Shown here: piece by piece, positions 17,207-25,544 of the stretch
How positions within the stretch are numbered: the first letter of the stretch is position 1
How the letters are laid out: each line of letters starts with the position of its first letter
Assembly: GCF_003350005.1 (NCBI RefSeq)
Contig: NZ_QLKS01000001.1
Location: 787,946 to 851,945 of the forward strand
Source: Psychrobacter proteolyticus
GTDB lineage: Bacteria > Pseudomonadota > Gammaproteobacteria > Pseudomonadales > Moraxellaceae
Length of the DNA stretch: 64,000 nt
Direction: 5' to 3'
Made by a program: the position numbers and the translations under genes
Notes under the pieces: model-generated
Seen by the model: the letters and a program-made list of their open reading frames with translations, nothing else
What the model was told of the DNA's origin: nothing
Database searches by the model: none

Positions 17207-17308
17207 ATGTTAAAACCATTGACGGCTTCAGATCATGTGATCGTCCTATCCTTTGATGTAACCCTGACTGCTGTAGGCCTGCAAGAATATCATAGTAGGT
17301 ACCCTTAA
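17207..17308 (+). CDS. Possible 33-residue ORF of unknown function
   Basis: An ATG at 17207 preceded by AAGGAT opens a 33-codon frame, MLKPLTASDHVIVLSFDVTL and onwards, ending at TAA 17306-17308. I do not recognise the product. It has no signal peptide or clear motif. It could be a real small protein or the remnant of a longer gene cut by rearrangement around the heptamer repeat. Evidence is only the ribosome site and the frame. Confidence 0.25.
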   Translation: MLKPLTASDHVIVLSFDVTLTAVGLQEYHSRYP

Positions 17309-17362
17309 ATAGAATTATACCGCCTCTGCCGTTGCCACTCATCAAGAGTTATCATTAGAGAC

Positions 17363-18154
17363 TTACTCCTCAAATGATGGGTCGGTGCGGCGCAGTTTTC
17401 TTAGTAACGCAGGCCATGCGATATCGCCATTCGCACCTCTAGTCACTTGCTCCGATGCAGCTTGAATACCTGCTAGTATCTGTGCTGGTATTGGTGTCAA
17501 TGCGCCTCCCCCGCTCTGCGCTTTGATCTGAATCTCACAAGCTCTTTGCATGATATACATGTATAAAAACGCATTGGCAACTGTGTCGGCACAAGTGAGC
17601 AGACCATGGTTACGCAAAATCATAAAGTGAGCATCACCTAAATCATTAACCAAACGAACCTTTTCTTCAGGGTTTAATGCAACGCCTTCGTAGTCATGGT
17701 ATGCCAAGTTAGATAGCGGAAATAACGATTGTTGCGAGATAGGTAGTAGGCCTTTTTCTTGCGCTGAGACGGCAACGCCATCATTTGTGTGCAGATGAAT
17801 GACACAATGCGCATCGTCGCGAGCCTCGTGCACAGCACTATGAATGATAAATCCAGCTGGATTGACTTCGAACTCTGATGGCGCTACTTTTTCGCCTACC
17901 TTATTGACCTTAACCAGACTAGAGGCGGTAATCTCTTCAAATAACATCCCGTACGGATTGATTAAAAACTCATCCTCAGTGCCTGGCACGCGGGCAGAGA
18001 TATGAGTGAATACCAGATCATCCCAGCCATAAGAGGCAATCATTCGGTAACAGGCGGCAAGATTTACGCGCATCTGCCACTCTTGTTCGCTCATATTATG
18101 GTGTACACTCGAAGTTGAATCGGTTGATGTCGCGGTTTGCATAGCTGTTTGCAT
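17363..18154 (-). CDS. Class II aldolase/adducin domain protein
   Basis: The 263-residue protein fits the class II aldolase/adducin fold. Zinc-ligand histidines are visible in CVIHLHTNDG (about residues 137-146) and in FMILRNHGLLTCADTVANAF (about 190-209). The start at 18154 is backed by AAGGAA six bases before the ATG. The family includes fuculose-phosphate aldolase, sugar epimerases and many uncharacterised proteins. This long subgroup without linked sugar kinases cannot be given a substrate. It diverges from a CRP/FNR-type regulator that may control it. Confidence 0.8.
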   Translation of the reverse strand: MQTAMQTATSTDSTSSVHHNMSEQEWQMRVNLAACYRMIASYGWDDLVFTHISARVPGTEDEFLINPYGMLFEEITASSLVKVNKVGEKVAPSEFEVNPAGFIIHSAVHEARDDAHCVIHLHTNDGVAVSAQEKGLLPISQQSLFPLSNLAYHDYEGVALNPEEKVRLVNDLGDAHFMILRNHGLLTCADTVANAFLYMYIMQRACEIQIKAQSGGGALTPIPAQILAGIQAASEQVTRGANGDIAWPALLRKLRRTDPSFEE

Positions 18155-18239
18155 GGTGTATTCCTTTACTGTGTTAGATATCCTGAATGATTACCTTACA
18201 CCATTTCATAAAACCAAATCTGTCAAAAACATTACACTT

Positions 18240-18929
18240 ATGAATATCAATCATTATTTAAATAACGACCCATGGTTTAGTCAATTACCAGCCATTGTGC
18301 AGCCGCTACTGGCAGGCGATGCGGTGCTAAAGGTATACCAAAAAGGCCAAATGATTCATGCCATCGGTGATAACGATGATGCGGCGCTACACTTTGTCGT
18401 GTCGGGTACGATTAGAGTCTGTAATGTGAGCGCTAGTGGCCATGCCATGACACTGGCACATCTATCTAGTGGTGAGTGGTTTGGTGAGATATCTATCATA
18501 GATGACAATCCTCGCACCCATGATGCGTGGACGATTAACAAAGTAACGCTCATCTCAATCCCAAGAAATCTAGTGATTCAAACAGCGCAATCGCATCCGA
18601 TTTTATACAAGCATCTAGCGCTTATTACTTGCCAGCGAATTCGCCGAGCATTTGATTGGATTGACGATGCTACCTCACTCAATACCTCAGCGCGATTGGC
18701 TAGCATGCTTATTGGGCTGATTGACACTTATGGTAAGCAAGTGAATGGTGATATCAAAATAGATCTGCGCTTATCGCAAGAAGAGCTTGGCTTTATGCTT
18801 GGCACTACTAGACAAACCATCAATAAAATCATCAAATCGTGGCAAAAGCAGAACCTTATCGATATGCACTATGGTTTCATCACTATAAAGGACAAATCTC
18901 AGTTAATGGCAATGATGAATCCTGCCTGA
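18240..18929 (+). CDS. CRP/FNR-family transcriptional regulator
   Basis: From an ATG at 18240 the product is 229 residues, the normal family size. A longer in-frame start at 18153 would overlap the divergent gene and adds an atypical extension. A cyclic-nucleotide-binding-type beta barrel covers about 30-140 (GEWFGEISIIDDNPRTHDA), followed by a dimerisation helix. A winged HTH at about 165-215 contains LSQEELGFMLGTTRQTINKI. There is no N-terminal cysteine cluster, so it is not an FNR-type iron-sulfur sensor. The effector is unknown. The gene is alone, between the aldolase-like gene and eptA. Confidence 0.88.
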   Translation: MNINHYLNNDPWFSQLPAIVQPLLAGDAVLKVYQKGQMIHAIGDNDDAALHFVVSGTIRVCNVSASGHAMTLAHLSSGEWFGEISIIDDNPRTHDAWTINKVTLISIPRNLVIQTAQSHPILYKHLALITCQRIRRAFDWIDDATSLNTSARLASMLIGLIDTYGKQVNGDIKIDLRLSQEELGFMLGTTRQTINKIIKSWQKQNLIDMHYGFITIKDKSQLMAMMNPA

Positions 18930-18996
18930 CTTGAATATATAAAGCCGTCTCAACAATCCACACAATATCTAACTTATTAGAGTTAGCATCAACTGC

Positions 18997-19013
18997 CTTA
19001 ACATCTTCTTAAC
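18997..19013 (+). promoter_or_regulatory. PmrA-box-like direct repeat upstream of eptA
   Basis: CTTAAC-N5-CTTAAC (18997-19002 and 19008-19013) matches the known PmrA/BasR recognition pattern of two TTAA-type half-sites 11 bases apart. It is at the -35 position of a promoter with a TATGGT-like -10 about 14 bases downstream. The identical arrangement recurs before dgkA at 23151. Confidence 0.75.
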
Positions 19014-19071
19014 AGACCACTTGCTATGGTAAGGAATGACGTTTCCTACCATCTTGTTGAGAAGTATCTGT

Positions 19072-20775
19072 ATGTCAATATCTCAAGCCGCCAAAATCGA
19101 CACGCCTAAAGCCAATAAAAAAAACAGCTATCTGAGTAAGCTCTACGGTCGTGAGGTAAATCTCAGTTATCTTATTATCATCATTGCCTTATATTTGGTG
19201 GCGACTGCCAATATTGGTTTTTTTGAGCAGGTGTTAAATGTCTATCCATTTAGCACAAACGTCGGATTTATCCTGTCTATTACTGGTCTATTGTTTGGAC
19301 TGATGTGGCTGGTATTACAGCTGCTTTGCTATCGCCCTATTGCCAAACCAGTATTGATTGCGCTACTGATTACTGCCGCCATATGCGGTTATTTTACCGA
19401 TGCTTATGGGACGATATTTGACACCAACATGCTGATCAACAGTCTGGAGACCGATCAAGCAGAGGCGATGGGATTGTTTGCCCCCAGCATGGTCATTCGA
19501 CTGCTGATATTAGGCGTGTTGCCAGCATTTATCATTAGCAAAATTCGTCTAAAACGCTTTACTTGGCAACGCAGTATTCTACAAAAAACAGCCACGTTGA
19601 TATTGTCTATCGCACTGATCGCAGCGTGTCTTTTACCATTTGGTGACCAGTACGCCAGCTTCTTTCGTCAGCATAAACAAGTCCGTTCTTATGCTAACCC
19701 GATCACGCCTATTTACTCTACGATCAAACTTGGCGAAAACTATGTCAATGAGCTGCGGCGTCCTGATACTTTCACGCTACATGCGACAGATGCAAAGCGC
19801 GTAGCCCCTGCTAATAGTGTTAATGGCAATGCTAAACCAAAACTGATGGTGTTTGTGGTTGGCGAAACGGCTCGCGCAGATCACTTCGGATTGAACGGCT
19901 ATACACGCAATACCACACCGCTGCTCTCAAAGCAGACGGACCTTTATAGCTTTAAAGATGCCGTCTCCTGCGGCACTTCTACGGCTTATTCAGTGCCATG
20001 TATGTTCAGTTATGCAAATCGGGAAAATTATGATATTGATACCGCCAAGTACAATGAAAACGTACTCGATACGCTAAGCAAGCAAGGGGTCAATGTTATT
20101 TGGCGAGACAACAACTCTAGCTCTAAAGGCGTGGCTGATCGTGTTACTTTTGAGGACTACAAAACGGCTGATACCAATCCGAACTGTGATGTCGAATGCC
20201 GAGATATCGGTATGCTTGATGGTTTTGATGAACTTGTAAAGTCAGGCAGCTCACAGAAAGAGATGCCGAAAGACACACTTATTTTGCTGCATCAAATGGG
20301 CAATCATGGCCCCGCCTATTATCAGCGCTATCCCAAAGCATTTGAAAAATATAATCCTGTTTGCATGACCAATGAGCTATCTAAGTGCGATGCTCAGTCT
20401 GTGATAAATGGCTACGATAATGCGATTCGCTATACTGATCACTTTTTGAATAACGTGATCGATACCTTAAAATCTTACGAACAAGATTATGATGTGGTAA
20501 TGGTATATATTAGTGATCATGGGGAGAGTTTGGGTGAAAATAATATCTACCTGCACGGCTTGCCTTATAAGTTCGCACCAGATACCCAAAAACACGTGCC
20601 CGCAGTCATTTGGTCACCAGACAGTAATAACATCGATGCGGATAGTCTCTCTAGTATGAGCAGTCAGCCCGTATCACACGATTTTATTACGCCGACGTTG
20701 CTTAGCTTTTTCGGTATTACGACCGATGAAGTCAAAGGTGAAGCAACTTTTTTCAAACTGGCCAATTCTAATTGA
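19072..20775 (+). CDS. eptA: Lipid A phosphoethanolamine transferase (EptA/PmrC/MCR family)
   Basis: ATG at 19072 (with GAGAAG upstream) gives 567 residues and is preferred over an in-frame ATG 36 bases earlier. The N-terminal half has five predicted transmembrane helices (about 30-190). The periplasmic sulfatase-fold catalytic domain follows, with the nucleophile Thr266 in VVGETARADHFGLNGY and the metal-binding DHGESLGENNIYLHG near the end. It moves phosphoethanolamine from phosphatidylethanolamine to lipid A phosphates, lowering negative charge and polymyxin binding. The neighbours are a PmrAB-like pair, dgkA and a PAP2 phosphatase. A PmrA-box-like site precedes the gene. Confidence 0.93.
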   Translation: MSISQAAKIDTPKANKKNSYLSKLYGREVNLSYLIIIIALYLVATANIGFFEQVLNVYPFSTNVGFILSITGLLFGLMWLVLQLLCYRPIAKPVLIALLITAAICGYFTDAYGTIFDTNMLINSLETDQAEAMGLFAPSMVIRLLILGVLPAFIISKIRLKRFTWQRSILQKTATLILSIALIAACLLPFGDQYASFFRQHKQVRSYANPITPIYSTIKLGENYVNELRRPDTFTLHATDAKRVAPANSVNGNAKPKLMVFVVGETARADHFGLNGYTRNTTPLLSKQTDLYSFKDAVSCGTSTAYSVPCMFSYANRENYDIDTAKYNENVLDTLSKQGVNVIWRDNNSSSKGVADRVTFEDYKTADTNPNCDVECRDIGMLDGFDELVKSGSSQKEMPKDTLILLHQMGNHGPAYYQRYPKAFEKYNPVCMTNELSKCDAQSVINGYDNAIRYTDHFLNNVIDTLKSYEQDYDVVMVYISDHGESLGENNIYLHGLPYKFAPDTQKHVPAVIWSPDSNNIDADSLSSMSSQPVSHDFITPTLLSFFGITTDEVKGEATFFKLANSN

Positions 20776-20881
20776 GTGGTTAAAAGTGAGTTATTCCAAA
20801 TAATTTATTAAAACAGCTCTCTACATTCGTTTTTATATTACTCAGTCCTTTTAGGTAACCATTATTTCTTAGGTCAGCATC

Positions 20882-21577
20882 ATGTACAAGATACTCGTTA
20901 TTGAAGACAACCCCGATATCGTGGCCAATATTTATGCTTTTTTTGAGCCAAAAGGGTTTGAGTTAGACAACGCGCACAACGGCTATAGCGGGCTAACACT
21001 CGCCTCAAACAATCGTTATGATGTGATATTGCTAGATGTGATGCTGCCAGGTATGGATGGCACGCAGCTGTGCAAAAAACTCAGAGAAGAGCTGCATGAC
21101 AAAACGCCTGTGCTAATGCTCACGGCTCGCGATACAATCTTGGATAAAGTCGCTGGTTTTGATAGCGGCGCTGACGATTATTTGGTCAAGCCGTTTTCAT
21201 TGGTTGAGCTAGAGTGCCGCATCAAAGCGCTCATACGTCGCCATGAAGACGATCATTTTGCCCACAGTATTGCAGTCGGAGCGCTATCCTTGAACAATAG
21301 TGAGTATACTATTATGCGTGAGGGACAATCACTGAAGCTCACCCCAACTGGGTTTAAAATATTGCATATCCTAATGAGCGCAGCGCCTAGAGTCGTCAGT
21401 AAAACTGAGATTGAAGAAAAAGTATGGGGACTAGATATACCGAGTAGTGATGCACTGCGCACCCATATGCACAGTGTGCGCGCGCAGGTTGATAAGCCAT
21501 TTGACACACCTATGATAATCACAGTATCTGGCGTGGGCTACCAAATTGTTGACCCTAATAAATCAGCAAGCGCGTAG
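20882..21577 (+). CDS. pmrA: OmpR/PhoB-type response regulator (PmrA-like)
   Basis: The 231-residue protein has a receiver domain (1-120) with acidic residues at 8-10, phospho-acceptor Asp52 in VILLDVMLPGMDG and the lysine in DDYLVKPFS. A C-terminal OmpR winged helix covers about 125-225 and ends in the VSGVGYQIVDP strand. It follows eptA by about 100 bases and precedes its sensor kinase. The order eptA-pmrA-pmrB is that of Acinetobacter pmrCAB. The name rests on this context and on the PmrA-type sites in the region. Confidence 0.85.
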   Translation: MYKILVIEDNPDIVANIYAFFEPKGFELDNAHNGYSGLTLASNNRYDVILLDVMLPGMDGTQLCKKLREELHDKTPVLMLTARDTILDKVAGFDSGADDYLVKPFSLVELECRIKALIRRHEDDHFAHSIAVGALSLNNSEYTIMREGQSLKLTPTGFKILHILMSAAPRVVSKTEIEEKVWGLDIPSSDALRTHMHSVRAQVDKPFDTPMIITVSGVGYQIVDPNKSASA

Positions 21578-21704
21578 TCATGATTGCAGTATGAATTGAA
21601 TAAACCTTATCCAATTTACTAACTGACTGACCGTATCGTATTTATTGCTCTATTATATATAGCTCTGTTATATATCGCCTTCTTCTATTAGGTTGTCCTA
21701 CGCC

Positions 21705-23045
21705 ATGCTCAATATAGACTCGATAGCCAATAAGTTCAGACTGTCTTACTTCATATTCGCGTTATTACTGTGCGCAGCTTTTATCAGTATTTTCTTGTAC
21801 GCAGAGAGCCGAATAGAGCAGGAGTTGGTCAAGGCTCGTCTGTTACAGCAGCTAGAGCTCAGTCAAAAAGAGTATGGCGATCAGCCTATTTACACTGCCG
21901 ATCCAGGTATCAAAATTTACCGCTACGATAATGCTCCTGCCAGTCTGCAAACAATGGCGAATGAAACCGTTCAAGAAACCTCTGTCACTATAAATGATGA
22001 GTCTGGCAAAACCCACGGCAACCTTCATTTTTTCGCCTATCAACAAGACGGTCAAGCCTATATTTTGACATACTTAGAAGGGGTAGAGATGGTAATGAAG
22101 CACTACCCTGTTTTAGAAATCTTCGAAAACTTAGAAGATATATTTGCGGATACACTAAAAGTAGCGGTGATTTTAAGTTTGCTTATTGCTGCTATCTTCT
22201 CTCAGTTATCTTCCAAACAGATCATTAAGCCTCTATTGGATTTGAAGCGAGCCGTCGAGACCGACCATCATAACTTAAGCGATTTAACATATTTGCCATC
22301 TGAGGTTGGTGTCTTGGCACGGGCTATCGATGAGAAAAACCACAAGTTAGAGCAATATCTCAAGCGCGAGCAACTGTTTACTGGTGATGTCAGCCACGAG
22401 TTACGCACGCCACTGACTATTATCATGGGGGCTTCTGAAGTATTGGCCTCGCAACTAGACGCTGACAGCCACTTAAACGAGTTTACCAACCGTATCAGCA
22501 CTACGGCCAAAGAAACTTCTGAGATTATCACCGCCCTGCTTCTACTATCGCGCGCGCCTGAAAAGTTAGATGCACCGCAAACCTCTATCAACAGTATCGC
22601 TTTAGCGGAAATGCAGCGCCTAAAATACTTGCTGCGGTATAAGTCTGTCACTTGTCAGATAATTGCTGAGCAGGAATATAGCGCTTACGTACGCCCCGAA
22701 CTCCTAAAAATGGCATTAGGCAACCTCATAAAAAATGCATTTCAGTATACCGATGATGGCGAAGTAACCATTACTATCGACGACGAAAAAATCACGGTGA
22801 CTGATACTGGCTTAGGTATTCCTGAGGCGATGATGCCTTTACTCTATGAACGGTTTGAGCGATTAGAGTCTCAGTATAAAGACGAGCAAATAGTCCTGTC
22901 GTCAGAGCATGAGACAAAATATAAGGTTGAAGGATCAGGTCTAGGACTCAGTATCGTCCAGCGTATCATGTCACATATGGGCTGGCAGCTCACTCACCAA
23001 GCCAATCGCTCAGGTGGCAGTACCTTTAGTATTTATTATAAATAA
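21705..23045 (+). CDS. pmrB: Sensor histidine kinase (PmrB-like)
   Basis: From ATG 21705 the protein is 446 residues; a TTG four codons earlier is possible but has no spaced ribosome site. Two membrane helices (about 13-33 and 152-168) bracket a periplasmic sensor of about 118 residues. The DHp box contains His231 in GDVSHELRTPLT. The ATPase domain shows N-box (GNLIKNAFQYT), G1 (DTGLGIPEAM) and G2 (GSGLGLSIVQRIM). It probably senses metal ions, pH or cationic peptides and phosphorylates the preceding regulator. The periplasmic domain has many acidic residues, as expected for metal sensing, but the signal is unknown. Confidence 0.85.
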   Translation: MLNIDSIANKFRLSYFIFALLLCAAFISIFLYAESRIEQELVKARLLQQLELSQKEYGDQPIYTADPGIKIYRYDNAPASLQTMANETVQETSVTINDESGKTHGNLHFFAYQQDGQAYILTYLEGVEMVMKHYPVLEIFENLEDIFADTLKVAVILSLLIAAIFSQLSSKQIIKPLLDLKRAVETDHHNLSDLTYLPSEVGVLARAIDEKNHKLEQYLKREQLFTGDVSHELRTPLTIIMGASEVLASQLDADSHLNEFTNRISTTAKETSEIITALLLLSRAPEKLDAPQTSINSIALAEMQRLKYLLRYKSVTCQIIAEQEYSAYVRPELLKMALGNLIKNAFQYTDDGEVTITIDDEKITVTDTGLGIPEAMMPLLYERFERLESQYKDEQIVLSSEHETKYKVEGSGLGLSIVQRIMSHMGWQLTHQANRSGGSTFSIYYK

Positions 23046-23150
23046 CCTCCTGATAGCTCAAAGACATCTTCATTTCCCAATCATAATTGCTGATTGAGAA
23101 ATGAAAAACTTAAACAACCATTACGCTTTATTCTCAACCATCTATATCTT

Positions 23151-23167
23151 CTTAACGTTTTCTTAAC
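23151..23167 (+). promoter_or_regulatory. PmrA-box-like direct repeat upstream of dgkA
   Basis: CTTAAC-N5-CTTAAC occurs at 23151-23156 and 23162-23167, the same word and spacing as before eptA. A TATACT -10 element lies about 10-15 bases downstream. It strongly suggests co-regulation of dgkA with eptA. Confidence 0.75.
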
Positions 23168-23223
23168 CTCTCCCGTCTTATACTCAGGCTATCTTAATTT
23201 TAATAGACCATTAAGAATGCCCT

Positions 23224-23697
23224 ATGAAGCAAATTACTCATACCAACCTTATAGAGCCGTCAACCGAGCATAGTTCTGTCAACCAAACAGCACATGATAG
23301 TGCACTTGCAGCTGACAGCTTTGCAGGTCATGCCAAAGGTAAAACGGGGCTTTACCGCATTGTAAAAGCCACTGGTTACTCTCTGGATGGATTCAAAGCA
23401 GCTTACAAATTTGAAGCGGCTTTTAGACAAGTTGTGTGGCTCCACCTTGTACTGCTGGCTGCTGTCATCGTTATGCCTTTTGCGCTTGGTATAAAAATGA
23501 TGCTGGTCGTCGCTTCTTTTTTGTCGTTGATTGTCGAGCTGCTCAATACAGGAATTGAAGCCTGTGTTGACCATACTTCAACCGCCAAACACCCGCTCGC
23601 AAAAATCGCAAAAGATGTCGGCTCTGCTGCACAGTTTTTGTCTTTATGTTTGTTACTGATCTTATGGGTAATGGCATTATCTGTTCTATTTTATTAA
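23224..23697 (+). CDS. dgkA: Diacylglycerol kinase (DgkA)
   Basis: The 157-residue protein carries the small integral-membrane DgkA core from about residue 40. Seen are GFKAAYKFEAAFRQ, three predicted helices and the highly conserved IVELLNTGIEACVDH with the catalytic glutamate. The first 40 residues are a polar extension beyond the usual 120-residue enzyme. DgkA phosphorylates diacylglycerol to phosphatidate. This is apt here because EptA releases diacylglycerol whenever it uses phosphatidylethanolamine. A PmrA-box-like element precedes it. Confidence 0.92.
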   Translation: MKQITHTNLIEPSTEHSSVNQTAHDSALAADSFAGHAKGKTGLYRIVKATGYSLDGFKAAYKFEAAFRQVVWLHLVLLAAVIVMPFALGIKMMLVVASFLSLIVELLNTGIEACVDHTSTAKHPLAKIAKDVGSAAQFLSLCLLLILWVMALSVLFY

Positions 23698-23815
23698 AGC
23701 ATGACGAGCACTCGCATATCAGCGCAAGGCATTGCTAGCACTATCTTAGGTAAACGATAAAACGAAGGTCGTATTAAAATCCATCAACATCGCATATACG
23801 TTATTAGGTGTAGTC

Positions 23816-24640
23816 ATGACTTCAAAAAACAATGCAATGACTTGGGACTGGCTAAAACTACTGTGCGTAACCATCATGGCTACCTTGGTTTTTGAGCATA
23901 GCCAATTAGATGTACGCATCAGTGAGCTTTTTTACAACAATGGACACTGGCTACTCGAAAAAGGCGCGCAGCCTTATGCATTTATCTTTTATGATTTACC
24001 CAAAGCATTATTGATCATATTGGCTGTCTACCTCATAGCGGTTTTAATCATCAAGTATAGACAGTCAAGGCTTAATGCTACTACCTTAAACCGTAATAAG
24101 CTAAATCGCAGTAAGCCCAGTCATAATAAGCTTGATAAATTTCTGCTTCCTTTACCTATGCGCGAGATTGGCTACCTACTGATTATACTGGCGATTGTAC
24201 CTGCTACTATTGCCACGCTCAAAGGCGTCACCCATGTTAGTTGCCCAAATGACTTAGCCATTTTTAATGGGGATTTACCCTACCTCAATCTTTGGCAAAA
24301 CATCGTAGCAGCAACGCCTGCCAGATGCTTCCCAGCAGCTCACGCCAGCGCAGGGTTTTCTTTATATGGACTGGCTTTTTTACCGACATTAAGAAAATAC
24401 TGCTACCAGATAGTCATATCAGTAACGGTCTTAGGCTGGACAATGGGACTGTATAAAATGCTGTTTGGTGATCATTTCTTTAGCCATACATTGGTCTCAA
24501 TGCTGCTGTCATTAACCATAGCCTGTATGCTCGCAGCCCTATTTTTCAAACAATCAATTAAAAATAAAGCACACAGCACCAACGACGATAAAAGAAATAC
24601 TGGTCTTAGCTTGTCTAGCATTGAACACTCTAATACTTAA
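23816..24640 (+). CDS. PAP2-family membrane phosphatase
   Basis: The 274-residue protein has about five to six predicted helices and the PAP2 phosphatase motifs: KGVTHVSCP (C1-like), CFPAAHASAGF (C2-like, histidine) and GDHFFSHTL (C3, catalytic His). The active site should face the periplasm. Substrates of this branch are lipid phosphates such as phosphatidate, undecaprenyl pyrophosphate or lipid A. A polar stretch rich in Asn, Lys and Arg lies at about residues 86-110. It follows dgkA. A PAP2 gene of this type also follows mobile mcr-1, so the pairing with a phosphoethanolamine transferase is recurrent. Confidence 0.85.
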   Translation: MTSKNNAMTWDWLKLLCVTIMATLVFEHSQLDVRISELFYNNGHWLLEKGAQPYAFIFYDLPKALLIILAVYLIAVLIIKYRQSRLNATTLNRNKLNRSKPSHNKLDKFLLPLPMREIGYLLIILAIVPATIATLKGVTHVSCPNDLAIFNGDLPYLNLWQNIVAATPARCFPAAHASAGFSLYGLAFLPTLRKYCYQIVISVTVLGWTMGLYKMLFGDHFFSHTLVSMLLSLTIACMLAALFFKQSIKNKAHSTNDDKRNTGLSLSSIEHSNT

Positions 24641-24856
24641 AGTTGGCACTTAGGTTCAGTACTTAGCATCAATACTTGGAATTGACGTTCGGTCATGACA
24701 GAGTTGTTCGTTATCTCTTTACTAAAATAGCACTACTAAGTATTTGAAAAACCCTGTATAAATAATAAACAATCACTGGCTTATTGTTAAGCAAACGCAA
24801 GGATAGCGCTTGTGAATAAGCTCCTCTATATCAATAGTCGGTAAAGGAATGTAGCT

Positions 24857-25471
24857 ATGCGCTTGTTGTCTACTAGGCCAAAATCATCGCATATCTATTC
24901 TTTTCTGACCATTCCATTATTGCTCGTGGGCGCTGCAAATAGCAGTCAAGCTGCCAGTTACGCTATTAATCCTGCCAGCACTCATATCCGATTTGCTATC
25001 GAACGCTTTAAGAGTTCAGCCACGACTGGTGGTTTTTATAATATCAAAGGTCAATTGCAATACGATCCAAACCGAAGAACAGGCGACATCTCACTGATCA
25101 TACCGATAAATTCCTTAAATACGGGCAACCCCTCTTTTAACAGCAGTCTAACGGGGCCTGATTTTTTTGATGCAAAAAAATTTCCCTCGGCGCAATTTAA
25201 GTCGACGAAGTGGTATTTTGATCAAAATAAGAAAATCCCGCAGGTTACTCGGGTAGATGGACAACTGACCCTGCATGGCGAAACACACCCAATTAGCCTA
25301 ACCGCGACTAAATTTGATTGTTATCTAAACACGAGCATCAGAAAGGATGTTTGCGGTGGCGAGTTCACTGCTACCATTAATCGCACAAGATGGAATATCA
25401 ATAAATTCGCTTGGTTCGGACTGACCCAAAACCTTGACTTAAGTATCAAGGTCGAAGCCGCCAGACAGTAG
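24857..25471 (+). CDS. YceI-family periplasmic protein
   Basis: The 204-residue protein begins with a signal peptide (cleavage near SSQAAS, about residue 33). It then follows the YceI lipocalin-like plan: YAINPASTHIRFAIERFKSS, SFNSSLTGPDFFDAKKFPSA and the closing strand TRWNINKFAWFGLTQNLDL. YceI proteins bind polyisoprenoid compounds, including quinone-like lipids, in the periplasm. AAGGA precedes the ATG. It opens a run of four same-strand genes with two cytochromes c and an amine oxidase. It may therefore act in electron transfer near the quinone pool, which is an inference. Confidence 0.9.
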   Translation: MRLLSTRPKSSHIYSFLTIPLLLVGAANSSQAASYAINPASTHIRFAIERFKSSATTGGFYNIKGQLQYDPNRRTGDISLIIPINSLNTGNPSFNSSLTGPDFFDAKKFPSAQFKSTKWYFDQNKKIPQVTRVDGQLTLHGETHPISLTATKFDCYLNTSIRKDVCGGEFTATINRTRWNINKFAWFGLTQNLDLSIKVEAARQ

Positions 25472-25544
25472 TATTTTTAATGTTTCGCCACTGTCTTAAT
25501 AGATACAGGTAGTGATTTGTAGAAAGCTTAAAAAGGAATTAGAC

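Larger units (their letters stand above)
17040..17362. other. Intergenic region with heptamer repeat and a 33-codon frame
   Basis: The 323 bases after the pump hold a heptamer microsatellite (17119-17170) and a tiny open frame (17207-17308). The sequence AGTAGGTACC occurs at both ends (about 17035 and 17293), framing roughly 250 bases. This could be a footprint of an insertion, or coincidence. Confidence 0.5.

Noticed and set aside
18153..18204. An inverted ATGGTGTA/TACACCAT pair as a CRP-type operator
   Set aside because: The 8-base arms are 36 bases apart, far from the usual CRP/FNR spacing, and one arm overlaps a start codon.
18153..18239. An earlier start for the CRP/FNR-type regulator
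   Set aside because: It would overlap the divergent aldolase gene and add 29 unusual residues; the ATG at 18240 gives normal family length.
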